Of a stretch of DNA of 54,401 nt, positions 18,612 to 27,850 are shown one piece after another. The DNA is from a marine actinobacterium MedAcidi-G1 (GTDB taxonomy: Bacteria; Actinomycetota; Acidimicrobiia; Acidimicrobiales; MedAcidi-G1). The stretch's first letter is position 1. Each line of letters begins with the position of its first letter. The translations under genes and the position numbers were made by a program. The notes under the pieces are model-generated. The model searched no databases, was not told the DNA's origin, and worked only from the letters and a program-made list of their open reading frames with translations. The DNA lies in contig JUEM01000012.1 in assembly GCA_000817085.1 (NCBI GenBank), forward strand, positions 1-54,401. The letters run 5' to 3'.

Positions 18612-19556
18612 CTAAAGCAAAGGTCTTACTTCTTCACCGAAAATTTCTAACTGTTCAATATATTCCTCAAGAGTGCGACTGCGAAATTTAAGATGAAAAA
18701 CATTCGCCCCCGCATCACGATCAGCTCTGAGGTGTTCAGCAATTTTTTCAGGTGCACCTGTTAATCCCGCCGGAGGTAGATCATCAGGTGGGTCGCCTAT
18801 GTAGGACCATGGAGGCATTATTCCAATATCAAAATTAGCGTTCTCTCGCCCCGATTCATTCGCTGTTTGATGGATCGTTTCAATTATTTCTTTGTACTGA
18901 TCTCTCGCATTACCCATAGGTATATACCCATCACCTCTTTTCCCAACGCGACGCCATGCGGCAGGGCCTGAACCACCAATCCATATTGGAAGGTCGTTCG
19001 TTGGAGGCTTTGGCCCGACTCCAACAGATGTAAAACTGAAATGGGTTCCTTCATGTGTTGCGTAGTCATTCACGAAAGCAGCTTTTATAGCGTCAATGCT
19101 TTCATCTAATATTGATCCACGTTTCGAAAAATCGATGTTAAGAGCTTCAAATTCTCCTTTGACATGGCCAGCCCCTAAACCCAAAACAACGCGTCCATTG
19201 GAAAGGTGAGCCAGTGTTCCAAATGAACTTGCTGATAAAAGAGGGTGACGGTATGCAGCAATCCAAACTACAGAAAGAAGGTTAATTTTTTCTGTGTTTG
19301 CTCCCACCCAAGAAAGAGTTGCGATTGGGTCGAACCAGGTTGTTGTCATGTGAGCTGAGTAATCGTCGTTTGGAATAGCTACGTGATCGCATACACCTAC
19401 AAAGTCGAGACCAGATGACTCGGCTGCTTGCGCGACCATGACTAGCTCATCAGGCCCTGCTTCTTTTTCCCAAGGATCTACCAAAGTTTGGGTCAAAGTT
19501 TGAATTGGTAGTTGTATTCCGTAGAAAGCTTCTCCTTCAGGAACTAAGTTCGGCAC
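18612..19556 (-). CDS. F420-dependent LLM-class oxidoreductase
   Basis: This 314-residue TIM-barrel protein belongs to the luciferase-like family with actinobacterial F420-type features (SSGLDFVGVCDHVAIP, LSNGRVVLGLGAGHVKGEFE, LPIWIGGSGPAAWRRVGKRG). It probably carries out a hydride-transfer step on a CoA- or lipid-linked intermediate. Evidence for F420 rather than FMN is family resemblance only. The GTG start has AGGAG five bases upstream. It sits between a CitE-like lyase and the EETP/FadD3-like genes, all on the same strand with gaps of 8 to 36 bp, so they form one operon. Confidence 0.86.
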   Translation of the reverse strand: MPNLVPEGEAFYGIQLPIQTLTQTLVDPWEKEAGPDELVMVAQAAESSGLDFVGVCDHVAIPNDDYSAHMTTTWFDPIATLSWVGANTEKINLLSVVWIAAYRHPLLSASSFGTLAHLSNGRVVLGLGAGHVKGEFEALNIDFSKRGSILDESIDAIKAAFVNDYATHEGTHFSFTSVGVGPKPPTNDLPIWIGGSGPAAWRRVGKRGDGYIPMGNARDQYKEIIETIHQTANESGRENANFDIGIMPPWSYIGDPPDDLPPAGLTGAPEKIAEHLRADRDAGANVFHLKFRSRTLEEYIEQLEIFGEEVRPLL

Positions 19557-19564
19557 ATAATCTC

Positions 19565-20464
19565 CTAAGCACTATTAGTGCACATTCTTATGATTGTTTG
19601 AGCTCTTTTATAAATGGGCTCATCGACCATTTCACTTCCAATTGCTATCGAGGCTTCGCCTCTTTTAACCGCTTTTTCAAATTCTTTTATCACTTCTTCT
19701 GCCCATGCAAACTCTTCTTCTGTAGGTTGAAAAGCTTTATTAGCAAGACTCACCTGATCTGGATGTATGCACAATTTGCCAGTGAAACCTAATGATCTAG
19801 CCTCAGAAGCCTCTTCAAGAAATCTTCTTTCATCTTTAAAGTCAGATACAACCATATCGATGGCGTGAATCCCTCCTAGCCGTGTTGCTTGAGACATCTG
19901 TGAACGAGCTAAAAGTACTTCACGATTATCAACTCTTCTAACTCCGCCTAGGTCAGCTACATAATCCTCGGCTCCGAAATAGCACCATTTTATTTGTGGA
20001 TGTTTTGCGATTTCCAAAGCATGAATCAAACCAGAAACAGTTTCTAAACCTGCCATAACTGGGAGGTTCCCGAATCCAAAGTCAGAAAGTGATTTTGAGA
20101 TCTGATCAGCCTCTTCTTTGGAAGAGATTTTTGGAACGATTATTCCTGTCAGGTCATCCGAAATTGCAATTGATAAATCTTCGGCAAAATGTTTTGTTCC
20201 GAAGGCATTTACTCTCACGAATAAACCCATTTTCGTAGCGTTTTCTTTTAATTCAGGGATCGTTGCTCTAGCAGTTTCACGTGCATTAGTTTTTTCATCT
20301 GTTGGAACAGAATCTTCCAGATCAATTATTGATGCATCAGGAGAACTTCGTGGCAATTTAGACAGAATGTCAACCTTATTTCCAGGCGCGAATAAGAGAC
20401 TTTTGAATACTTGCTCCGGAAAAGACAAATTCCCCATAACACAGTCTGACGTTAAAAAGTCCAT
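19565..20464 (-). CDS. CitE-like CoA-ester lyase (HpcH/HpaI aldolase family)
   Basis: The protein is 299 residues, matching the CitE/malyl-CoA-lyase-like length. LLFAPGNKVDILSKLPRSSP is the N-terminal signature, IIDLEDSV contributes metal-binding acidic residues, LFVRVNAF is the family Arg-containing strand, GAEDYVADLG is a second acidic patch, and GFTGKLCIHPDQV is the hallmark C-terminal motif. The family cleaves or forms C-C bonds of malyl- or citramalyl-type CoA esters with Mg2+. The substrate here is unknown. ATG 20437 (MGNLSFPEQV) is an alternative start. It is the first gene of the minus-strand CoA cluster and divergent from another acyl-CoA ligase. Confidence 0.85.
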   Translation of the reverse strand: MDFLTSDCVMGNLSFPEQVFKSLLFAPGNKVDILSKLPRSSPDASIIDLEDSVPTDEKTNARETARATIPELKENATKMGLFVRVNAFGTKHFAEDLSIAISDDLTGIIVPKISSKEEADQISKSLSDFGFGNLPVMAGLETVSGLIHALEIAKHPQIKWCYFGAEDYVADLGGVRRVDNREVLLARSQMSQATRLGGIHAIDMVVSDFKDERRFLEEASEARSLGFTGKLCIHPDQVSLANKAFQPTEEEFAWAEEVIKEFEKAVKRGEASIAIGSEMVDEPIYKRAQTIIRMCTNSA

Positions 20465-20507
20465 CTTGCTTAAGAACTTCGACTTTATTCATCAGATTAT
20501 CTTCCAT

Positions 20508-20520
20508 TACCTTTGAGGTA
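20508..20520 (+). promoter_or_regulatory. -10 element TACCTT for leaderless acyl-CoA ligase transcript
   Basis: TACCTT (20508-20513) is six nucleotides before the ATG at 20520. No ribosome site fits in the gap. Confidence 0.6.
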
Positions 20521-22088
20521 TGGGAAATAATAATGATCAACAACAGCTTGAGTTCCCTGGAACTTGGGCAATAAGTCAACCTGACCGAGTAGCAGTCCTA
20601 ATGGTTGGATCAGGCGAAAAGATGACGTATTTGGAATTGGATGAAAAAGCTAACCGTATATCTAACCTTTTTGTCGGCTTGGGTTTACAGCCAGGGGACC
20701 ACATTGCTTTTTGTTTAGAAAACACTATTGACTTTTTGCCTTTGGCATGGGGAGCCCATTATGCGGGCTTGTATTACACGGCAATAAGTTCGCGCCTTAC
20801 TGAAGAAGAAATGAGTTACATAGTTAAAGATTGTGGAGCAAGAGTTTTTGTGACGTCCGTGGGAAACAGAGATACAGCCGAGCTACTAGATTTTTTAGAT
20901 ACAAGTGTCAAAGATAAGTTTGTTATCGGAGGTGCGATGAACGGATACGCATCCTTTGAAGATGCTATAGAAAGTTCATCTAAAGAACCGCAACTTGACA
21001 GAGTAGAAGGTCAAGACATGCTTTATTCGTCTGGCACCACAGGTCTTCCCAAAGGTGTAAAAGTCCAGGCTCCAAATGTTCCACTAGGAAGCCCATCAGC
21101 TCAAGCAATGTTGTTTAGAGCAGTGTTCGGAATTGAAAGTGATGCTGTTTATCTTTCTCCGGCTCCGTTATATCATGCTGCTCCTCTCAGATTTTGCATG
21201 GCGGCACACCGTATCGGTGCAACAGTTATAGTTATGGAAAAATTTGATCCTGAGGGAGCATTATCTGCGATCCAATCCAATGATGTAACAGCAAGCCAAT
21301 GGGTGCCCACAATGTTTGTCAGGATGTTGAAACTTCCACAAGAAGTTCGTGAAAAGTATGATACGACCTCTCTGAAGACAGTTATACATGCTGCCGCTCC
21401 TTGTCCCATAGAGGTAAAGAAGCAAATGATTGATTGGTGGGGACCGATATTGCACGAGTACTACGCAGGCACAGAAGGTAACGGTTTTACTTACATCAAC
21501 TCAGAGGATTGGATTAATCACCAGGGATCAGTTGGCAAATCTTTACTAGGTGAACTTGTGATTGTTGATGACGATGGCAATGAAATTCCGCATGGAGAAG
21601 AAGGGAATATTTATTTTCGGAGTGATTCAAGATTCGAGTATCACAATGACCCGGGGAAAACAGCAGAGTCACGAATGGGAGAAGATTTAAGTACTTTAGG
21701 AGATATAGGACGCGTTGACGAAGAAGGTTTTCTCTATCTAACTGACCGAAAAGCTCATATGATCATCTCCGGGGGTGTCAATATTTATCCTCAAGAAGCA
21801 GAAAATATATTGACCATGCATCCTGCTGTTTATGACGTTGCGGTAATAGGAGTGCCAAATGAGGAATTTGGCGAAGAGGTAAAAGCAGTAGTGCAATTGG
21901 TTGATCCAAAGAAAGCAGAACCTGCTTTGGAGAGAGAGCTAATTGCTTACTGTCGTTCTCACTTGGCAGACCTTAAATGTCCTAGAAGTATTGATTTTAA
22001 AGAAGAATTACCAAGACATCCAACTGGAAAGTTATACAAACGTATTCTTAAAGATCAGTATTGGTCGGATAAAGAAACACGTATCTGA
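20520..22088 (+). CDS. Acyl-CoA synthetase (ANL superfamily)
   Basis: This is a 522-residue fatty-acid-CoA-ligase-like enzyme. DMLYSSGTTGLPKGVK is the P-loop motif, YYAGTEGNGFTYI corresponds to A5, TLGDIGRVDEEGFLYLTDR to A7/A8, and HPTGKLYKRILK carries the C-terminal catalytic Lys. The N-terminus (PGTWAISQPDRVAVLMVGSG) resembles the FadD4-type actinobacterial subgroup. It activates an unidentified acid in the cytoplasm. It is monocistronic, divergent from the CitE-like lyase and convergent with ino1 (the stops are 1 bp apart), and presumably part of the same CoA-ester catabolism block. Confidence 0.88.
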   Translation: MGNNNDQQQLEFPGTWAISQPDRVAVLMVGSGEKMTYLELDEKANRISNLFVGLGLQPGDHIAFCLENTIDFLPLAWGAHYAGLYYTAISSRLTEEEMSYIVKDCGARVFVTSVGNRDTAELLDFLDTSVKDKFVIGGAMNGYASFEDAIESSSKEPQLDRVEGQDMLYSSGTTGLPKGVKVQAPNVPLGSPSAQAMLFRAVFGIESDAVYLSPAPLYHAAPLRFCMAAHRIGATVIVMEKFDPEGALSAIQSNDVTASQWVPTMFVRMLKLPQEVREKYDTTSLKTVIHAAAPCPIEVKKQMIDWWGPILHEYYAGTEGNGFTYINSEDWINHQGSVGKSLLGELVIVDDDGNEIPHGEEGNIYFRSDSRFEYHNDPGKTAESRMGEDLSTLGDIGRVDEEGFLYLTDRKAHMIISGGVNIYPQEAENILTMHPAVYDVAVIGVPNEEFGEEVKAVVQLVDPKKAEPALERELIAYCRSHLADLKCPRSIDFKEELPRHPTGKLYKRILKDQYWSDKETRI

Positions 22089-22089
22089 T

Positions 22090-23394
22090 CTAACCTGCCT
22101 CTGAATGAGTTACAGGTTCTTCACCCATCCATTCTCTTAGAGTGTTTTTTAACTTTGTTTGTTGAATGAAAATGTCATGCTCTGGTCCCGCATCCGAGGA
22201 GGCTTGAGGGGCTTTTAGGTAGAAAGACAACCATTCTTGAACACCGGATTGATCAGCCCGTGCCGCCAAATCAAGAAAAAGAGCTAAGTCGAGAACAATT
22301 GGAGCAGCCAGAATAGAGTCACGGCAAAGAAAATCGACTTTGATTTGCATCGGATAACCAAGCCAACCGAAGATATCAATATTGTCCCAACCTTCTTTGT
22401 TATCACCTCTCGGGGGGTAATAGTTGATTCGAACTACGTGATCTATATTGCCGTATAGTTCCGGATATGAATCGGGCTGCAGAATCGTGTCAAGGACACC
22501 TAGTTTTGAAACTTCTTTAGTTTTGAAGTTGTCTGGATCGTCTAAAACCTCCCCGTCTCTGTTCCCAAGAATATTTGTTGAGAACCAACCTCTTAAGCCC
22601 AGCATTCTTGCTTTAAGACCCGGAGCAAGAAGTGTTTTCATTAGAGTCTGACCTGTTTTGAAATCTTTTCCGGCTACAGGAACGCCTCTACTTTTTGCCA
22701 ACTCAACCATGCACGGGATATCTAATGCAAGATTTGGTGCACCATTAGCAAAAGGCACGCCGCTCATAATTGCAGCGTAAGCATATATTTGGCTTGGTGA
22801 GATATTCTCATCATTTGATTTGAGTCCTTCTTCAAATGAATCAACGCTTTCATGTACCGAACTTGCTTCCTGAAAGGCTTCGGTAGAGCCACACCACACC
22901 ATTACTAATCTGTCACATTCGTTATCGACACGAAATTTTTCAATGTCTGCGATCAGAGCTTGAGCTTGATCCCATTTAGAATCTAAGTTTTTAACTCTCT
23001 TGCCGTCTAAGTTTTTAACCCAACGGTTGTCGAAGACTGCATCCATCGCGACTATTGCCTCGAGTTCAGATGAAACTGGTGCAATATCTTTTTCATCAAG
23101 AACTCCACATGTTCGGGCTGCCTCAAGAACATTTGAGGAAATCGGATCCCATCCGCCGAAAACCAGATCATCGAGACTGGCTAAAGGAACGAAATCGCGT
23201 ATCAATGGATTGCGTCCCTCACCACGTTTCCCGAGTCGTATATGAGCCATTTGGCTCACCGATCCAATTGGAGCTGCAAGTCCTTGCCGAGCTGCAATAA
23301 CGCCAGCGATAAAAGTTGTTGCTACTGCACCCAGCCCAGGAGTCAGAACTCCTAGACGGCCGGAAGCAGGTGTGATAGATAATTTTTCAGTCAT
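22090..23394 (-). CDS. ino1: Myo-inositol-1-phosphate synthase
   Basis: This NAD-dependent enzyme converts glucose-6-phosphate to inositol-1-phosphate, the entry to phosphatidylinositol and mycothiol-type thiols in Actinomycetota. The N-terminus has the nucleotide-binding segment GRLGVLTPGLGAVATTFIAGV. Family blocks follow: VFGGWDPISSNVLEAA, FANGAPNLALDIP, GVPVAGKDFKTGQTLMKTLL, RGWFSTNILGNRDG and FGWLGYPMQIKVDFLCRDSI. Its 434 residues are longer than the short mycobacterial form (about 370). A TATCCT hexamer lies 9 bp before the ATG. Confidence 0.93.
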   Translation of the reverse strand: MTEKLSITPASGRLGVLTPGLGAVATTFIAGVIAARQGLAAPIGSVSQMAHIRLGKRGEGRNPLIRDFVPLASLDDLVFGGWDPISSNVLEAARTCGVLDEKDIAPVSSELEAIVAMDAVFDNRWVKNLDGKRVKNLDSKWDQAQALIADIEKFRVDNECDRLVMVWCGSTEAFQEASSVHESVDSFEEGLKSNDENISPSQIYAYAAIMSGVPFANGAPNLALDIPCMVELAKSRGVPVAGKDFKTGQTLMKTLLAPGLKARMLGLRGWFSTNILGNRDGEVLDDPDNFKTKEVSKLGVLDTILQPDSYPELYGNIDHVVRINYYPPRGDNKEGWDNIDIFGWLGYPMQIKVDFLCRDSILAAPIVLDLALFLDLAARADQSGVQEWLSFYLKAPQASSDAGPEHDIFIQQTKLKNTLREWMGEEPVTHSEAG

Positions 23395-23483
23395 ATAACA
23401 ATAAGGATACGTATGCTTAGGGGCTGTAACCTCAGAATCATCGTTTCAATTGATAAAAGACTTAAATTAGGAGAAAATAAACG

Positions 23484-24725
23484 ATGCCATGGCCTAACCT
23501 TAAAGACGAAGAATTATTCGAAATTATTAAGAGAGAAATTAATCGTCAGAACACCACACTGCAATTAATAGCCTCTGAGAATTTTGCATCACCCGCGGTT
23601 TTAGCAGCAACTGGTTCTGTTTTTACAAACAAGTACTCAGAGGGCTATCCGGGGAAAAGATATTATGGCGGCAATGTTCACGTCGATGAAGCTGAACTTC
23701 TTGCGTGTGAACGTATAACCACCTTGTTTGGCGCCGAACATGCAAATGTCCAGCCTCATTCAGGGGCAAGTGCGAATATGGCGGTTTATCAAGCTCTACT
23801 AGAACCTGGTGACACAGTTCTTGGCCTGAGACTTGATCATGGTGGCCACTTAACGCACGGTTCACCGGTGAACTTTAGTGGCAAGCTTTATAACTTTATT
23901 TCATACGGTTTAACTGAAGAGGAACTGATCGATGTAGAGGACCTACAAAGAAAAGCTGAAGAAGTAAAACCAAAGCTCATAGTTTTAGGAGCCACTGCAT
24001 ACCCACGAGTAATAGAAGCGGCTCCAATAAGAGAAATAGCTGATTCCGTGGGTGCTTACTTGATGTTTGATGCCGCTCATATAGCAGGACTTATTGCTGG
24101 AAAAGCACATCCAAATCCAGTTCCATATTGTGATGTTGTTACTTTTACGACACATAAGACTCTTAGAGGCCCAAGAGGAGGTTGCATTCTTAGTACAGAA
24201 GAACTTTCTTCAGCAATGGACAAAGCAATTTTTCCTGGCTTGCAAGGTGGCCCTTTGGAGCATCACATAGCAGCGAAAGCTGTAGCTTTTGCAGAAGCTT
24301 TAGATCCTTCTTTTGAAATTTATTCGCAACAGATCGTAAGTAACGCTCAAGCTCTTGCTGAAGCCCTAAGTGATGAAGGGTTCAGACTTGTAGCAGGAGG
24401 TACTGATAACCATCTGCTTATAGTCGACTTGCGAACATTCGATGAAGAAATAACTGGTGCTGAAGCTCAAGTCGTTCTTGACGAAGCTGGTATAACGATG
24501 AACAAAAATACAGTGCCAGATGATCCACGTTCGCCTTTTGTTACAAGCGGTGTCCGTCTTGGTACACCTTCAACTACAACGCAGGGAATGACTGAAAAAG
24601 AGATGGTGGTTATTGCGCGGTTAATGGCTCGGGCGTTACGTGATAGAGAAGATTCAAATTTACTTTCTAAGGTAAGGGAAGAAGTTGCAGAGCTTTGTAG
24701 TTCTTTCACACCTTATGGTGATTAA
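23484..24725 (+). CDS. glyA: Serine hydroxymethyltransferase
   Basis: This PLP enzyme (413 aa) interconverts serine and glycine and charges tetrahydrofolate with one-carbon units. [29 protein letters not shown] and the PLP-lysine motif [14 protein letters not shown] are present at the normal places. ATG 23484 has AGGAG about 10 bp upstream. It is followed after 6 bp by the WecA-like gene, then by the ATP synthase operon. Confidence 0.97.
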   Translation: MPWPNLKDEELFEIIKREINRQNTTLQLIASENFASPAVLAATGSVFTNKYSEGYPGKRYYGGNVHVDEAELLACERITTLFGAEHANVQPHSGASANMAVYQALLEPGDTVLGLRLDHGGHLTHGSPVNFSGKLYNFISYGLTEEELIDVEDLQRKAEEVKPKLIVLGATAYPRVIEAAPIREIADSVGAYLMFDAAHIAGLIAGKAHPNPVPYCDVVTFTTHKTLRGPRGGCILSTEELSSAMDKAIFPGLQGGPLEHHIAAKAVAFAEALDPSFEIYSQQIVSNAQALAEALSDEGFRLVAGGTDNHLLIVDLRTFDEEITGAEAQVVLDEAGITMNKNTVPDDPRSPFVTSGVRLGTPSTTTQGMTEKEMVVIARLMARALRDREDSNLLSKVREEVAELCSSFTPYGD

Positions 24726-24731
24726 AGTCGC

Positions 24732-25880
24732 ATGCCGGGAGCTGTTGCGTATCTGATGGTTGGGGGAGTGGCAGCTATCGCAACTTTTGTTTCAACTCCT
24801 TTAGCACGCAGAACAGCCGAACGTTTCGGAGTTATTTCTGCTCCTGACGACAGAGATGTGCATGAATTGCCCACTCCGCATTTAGGCGGACCCGCAATGT
24901 TGTTGGGTTTACTTGCGGGTTCTCTATTCGCTTGGGTTATAGGCGATTTTTCTGAAGTGTTTTCTGCTCGATCTGAAATATTAGGAGTTCTGGTAGCAGC
25001 TATTGTTATGTGCGGAGTTGGTGTTATTGATGATGTGAAGCCAATATCAGCCCCAGCAAAAATTGCTGGGATGGTAATAGCAGGAAGTGTGCTGTCTTTG
25101 GTGGGTGTGTCTTTAGTCGTTCTGAGGATTCCTTTTGTTGATGTTGTTTTGCTTTCTCCTGATCTGGCTGCATTAGCTACAGTCCTATGGGTTGTACTTT
25201 TGGCCAATGCGATTAATTTGATTGATGGCTTAGATGGTTTAGCAACTGGGATTGTTGCTATCGCATCGACAACTTTTGTAATTTACGCGATTCGTTTGTC
25301 TGATGAGGGTGTTCTGTTTGAAGAAAATCCTGGCGCTCTAATTGCGGTTCTTATAGCTGGTGTATGTGTTGGCTTTTTGCCTCATAATGCACATCCAGCA
25401 AAAATATTTATGGGCGATGGTGGTGCTCTTATGTTAGGTGTGCTTTTAGCGGCATCTACTATTTCCGTAGGCGGTAGAACGGATGCTGCTTATAGCGGGC
25501 AGTCTTTTTTCTTTTTTGCACCGTTACTAATTCCTTTAGTGATCTTGGGTGTTCCGATAATTGACGTTTTATTTGCAATTATTAGAAGAATTGCCACTCC
25601 AGGCCTGTCTGTAACTACTGCTGATAAAGATCACTTACATCACAGACTTTTGAGACTTGGTCACGGGCACCGAAGAGTTGTTTTTATTCTTTGGGCTTGG
25701 ACTGCTTTATTGTCGGGATTCGTTTTATGGCCAACTTACAGTGGGCGCGGTGATGGAGTCGTTCCTATGGGTATAGCAGGGGTGTGTTTAATTTTATTCA
25801 CGCTGCTTCATCCGCGTTTACGGATAAATAAACCCAAAAAAAATGAAATTGTGGCAGAAGACCATCCCCCCGAGTTGTGA
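24732..25880 (+). CDS. WecA/TagO-type undecaprenyl-phosphate sugar-1-P transferase
   Basis: This is a polytopic membrane enzyme (382 aa, about 10-11 hydrophobic segments) of the MraY/WecA family that links a UDP-sugar phosphate, usually GlcNAc-1-P, to a polyprenyl carrier for cell-envelope glycan synthesis. Diagnostic loops are DDRDVHELPTPHLGGPAML, GVGVIDDVKPISAPAKI, NAINLIDGLDGLATG, IFMGDGGALMLG and DKDHLHHRLLRLGHGHRR, where the His-rich motif separates WecA/TagO from MraY. It is co-directional with glyA (6-bp gap) and immediately upstream of the atp genes, as in other Actinomycetota. Confidence 0.9.
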   Translation: MPGAVAYLMVGGVAAIATFVSTPLARRTAERFGVISAPDDRDVHELPTPHLGGPAMLLGLLAGSLFAWVIGDFSEVFSARSEILGVLVAAIVMCGVGVIDDVKPISAPAKIAGMVIAGSVLSLVGVSLVVLRIPFVDVVLLSPDLAALATVLWVVLLANAINLIDGLDGLATGIVAIASTTFVIYAIRLSDEGVLFEENPGALIAVLIAGVCVGFLPHNAHPAKIFMGDGGALMLGVLLAASTISVGGRTDAAYSGQSFFFFAPLLIPLVILGVPIIDVLFAIIRRIATPGLSVTTADKDHLHHRLLRLGHGHRRVVFILWAWTALLSGFVLWPTYSGRGDGVVPMGIAGVCLILFTLLHPRLRINKPKKNEIVAEDHPPEL

Positions 25881-25974
25881 GCACGTGAGAAAGAACCTAG
25901 ATTCACATGCGGTCAGATGTTCAAATTTTCTGAGCTTTCTTTTTAAATAACAAATTAGGACCGAGGTAACTTGG

Positions 25975-26247
25975 ATGATTAAATCTGAAAAACGTGAGAT
26001 GAAACAAGGTTCTGGTGATGCTATGGCAGCGGCATTTGAGCTTGTCGCAACTCCTGCGATTTTTGGATTCCTAGGATGGCTTCTAGACAGAAAACTTGAA
26101 ATCTTTCCGATAAGCACTTTGGTGTTTGTAGCGGTCACTATCACTTATGCTTCGTGGCGTCTTTATAAGCAATTCACCCTTAGACTCACCCAAGAGGCAG
26201 AACAGCGCCGTGAGACTTGGTTGCTGGGAAGCGAAAATGTTGATTAA
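25975..26247 (+). CDS. AtpZ/ATPase gene-1-like small membrane protein
   Basis: This 90-residue protein has two hydrophobic stretches (FELVATPAIFGFLGWLLD and ISTLVFVAVTITYASWRLY). It occupies the first position of the ATP synthase operon, where AtpZ/AtpI-type assembly or ion-uptake factors are found. GAGGT precedes the ATG by about 9 bp. The 94-bp gap upstream, after the WecA-like gene, is the only plausible place for the operon promoter, but no unambiguous -35/-10 pair is visible. Its 3' end overlaps the next gene by 11 bp. Confidence 0.8.
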   Translation: MIKSEKREMKQGSGDAMAAAFELVATPAIFGFLGWLLDRKLEIFPISTLVFVAVTITYASWRLYKQFTLRLTQEAEQRRETWLLGSENVD

Positions 26248-26698
26248 ACAGAAAACGGAAGAAAAAATAGTGGGAAGTGTCTCAGAGCAGCCAGAGAAGC
26301 GTATAGCTAATCACTTAGCTTTAAGAGCTTTATGGGTCTCTCCTTTATTTTTAATTCTTTCCGCGATTGGCTGGGGTTTGGGTGGAATTGTTTCTGCTCT
26401 GCTAGCTCTAATTCTGGTGTCTTTTAATTTTTTGGCTGGTGCTGCGATTATTACGAGAACTGTGAAAATTTCTCTTAATATGCTTTATGGATCAGTTCTA
26501 GGAGGGTACGTCGTAAGGTTGGCGATTTTGACGGGAGTCGTCTTGTCTGTCCGATCCTTCGATTGGTTTAAAACGGTCCCTTTTGCTATGACTCTGCTGG
26601 TAACGCACTTAGGTTTACTTGCCACAGAGACACGTCATATATCAGCTTCTTTGGCTTATCCTGATTTAAAGCCAACTAGTTCAGAGGAGATTCGCTAA
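26237..26698 (+). CDS. atpI: ATP synthase protein I-like (AtpI family)
   Basis: This 153-residue protein has four predicted membrane segments (from ALWVSPLFLILSAIGWGLGG to VPFAMTLLVTHLGLLA) in the AtpI position ahead of atpB. AtpI-type proteins help assemble the c-ring. The open frame extends upstream to 26147, inside the previous gene. ATG 26237 (MLIKQKTEEK), with GGGAAG 5 bases upstream, is the likely start and overlaps the preceding stop by 11 bp. Confidence 0.72.
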   Translation: MLIKQKTEEKIVGSVSEQPEKRIANHLALRALWVSPLFLILSAIGWGLGGIVSALLALILVSFNFLAGAAIITRTVKISLNMLYGSVLGGYVVRLAILTGVVLSVRSFDWFKTVPFAMTLLVTHLGLLATETRHISASLAYPDLKPTSSEEIR

Positions 26699-26700
26699 TC

Positions 26701-27468
26701 GTGAATGTTTTTGCTTTGGAATTCCCACCTGTAAGTCATCTTTTTGAATGGCCCGACATAATTTTCTCAGGTTCTTTATTTGCAGTTAATAAGACAGCTC
26801 TCATATATCTTGCGGCTGTCTTGATAACATCTGCGATTTTTCTTACTGCAGGCCGACAACGAGGTTCGTTGGTACCAGTTGGAGTTCAACATGTAGCAGA
26901 ATCAGGAGTTAATTTTGTTGAAGAGTCAGTAGTAATGGAGACGATTGGGCCAGAGGGTAAAAAGTACCTACCCTTTCTGACCACAATGTTCTTTTTCATA
27001 CTTTTTTCAAACATTTTTGAGGTAGTTCCAGGAATACAATTTCCCGCAAACAGCAGGATGGCTGTTCCTATTACTTTGGCCTTGGTGGTCTGGGTCATTT
27101 ACAACTTTGTAGGTGTAAGGGCGCAAGGATTCGGCGGATATTTGAAGAACTCTCTATTTCCTCCTGGAGTCCCTAAGGCTTTGTATCTAATTGTCACTCC
27201 GATCGAATTGGTATCAACATTCGTAGTCAGGCCATTTTCTCTAGCTATTCGATTGTGGGCCAACATGGTAGCGGGTCACCTTCTATTAGTAACATTCGCT
27301 ATCCTTACCCAGACCTTGTGGGATAACGGTTATATAGGTGCCATTGCACCTTTTTCAATGCTCGTATTAATGACAGGTTTTGAGATTTTGGTTTCTGTTC
27401 TGCAAGCCTTTATCTTTACTATTCTGACTGCCGTGTATATCGGCGGTTCGATGCACGCAGAACATTAG
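26701..27468 (+). CDS. atpB: F1Fo ATP synthase subunit a
   Basis: This is the membrane stator subunit (255 aa) that provides the proton half-channels. The essential arginine is in SLAIRLWANMVAGHLLL, at the position of the E. coli a-subunit Arg210. The GTG start follows the AtpI stop by 2 bp, with GAGGAG upstream. Confidence 0.95.
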   Translation: MNVFALEFPPVSHLFEWPDIIFSGSLFAVNKTALIYLAAVLITSAIFLTAGRQRGSLVPVGVQHVAESGVNFVEESVVMETIGPEGKKYLPFLTTMFFFILFSNIFEVVPGIQFPANSRMAVPITLALVVWVIYNFVGVRAQGFGGYLKNSLFPPGVPKALYLIVTPIELVSTFVVRPFSLAIRLWANMVAGHLLLVTFAILTQTLWDNGYIGAIAPFSMLVLMTGFEILVSVLQAFIFTILTAVYIGGSMHAEH

Positions 27469-27508
27469 ATCGCCCACCCAATGGTGGACCGAAGACAATA
27501 TAAAATAA

Positions 27509-27820
<312 letters not shown>

Positions 27821-27850
27821 AACTTAGATATCGAAAGGAAGTCTAAATTT

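Noticed and set aside
24722-25207. 161-codon minus-strand open frame opposite the WecA-like gene
   Set aside because: The transferase frame on plus has clear family motifs. The antisense frame is a Thr/Ala-rich shadow.
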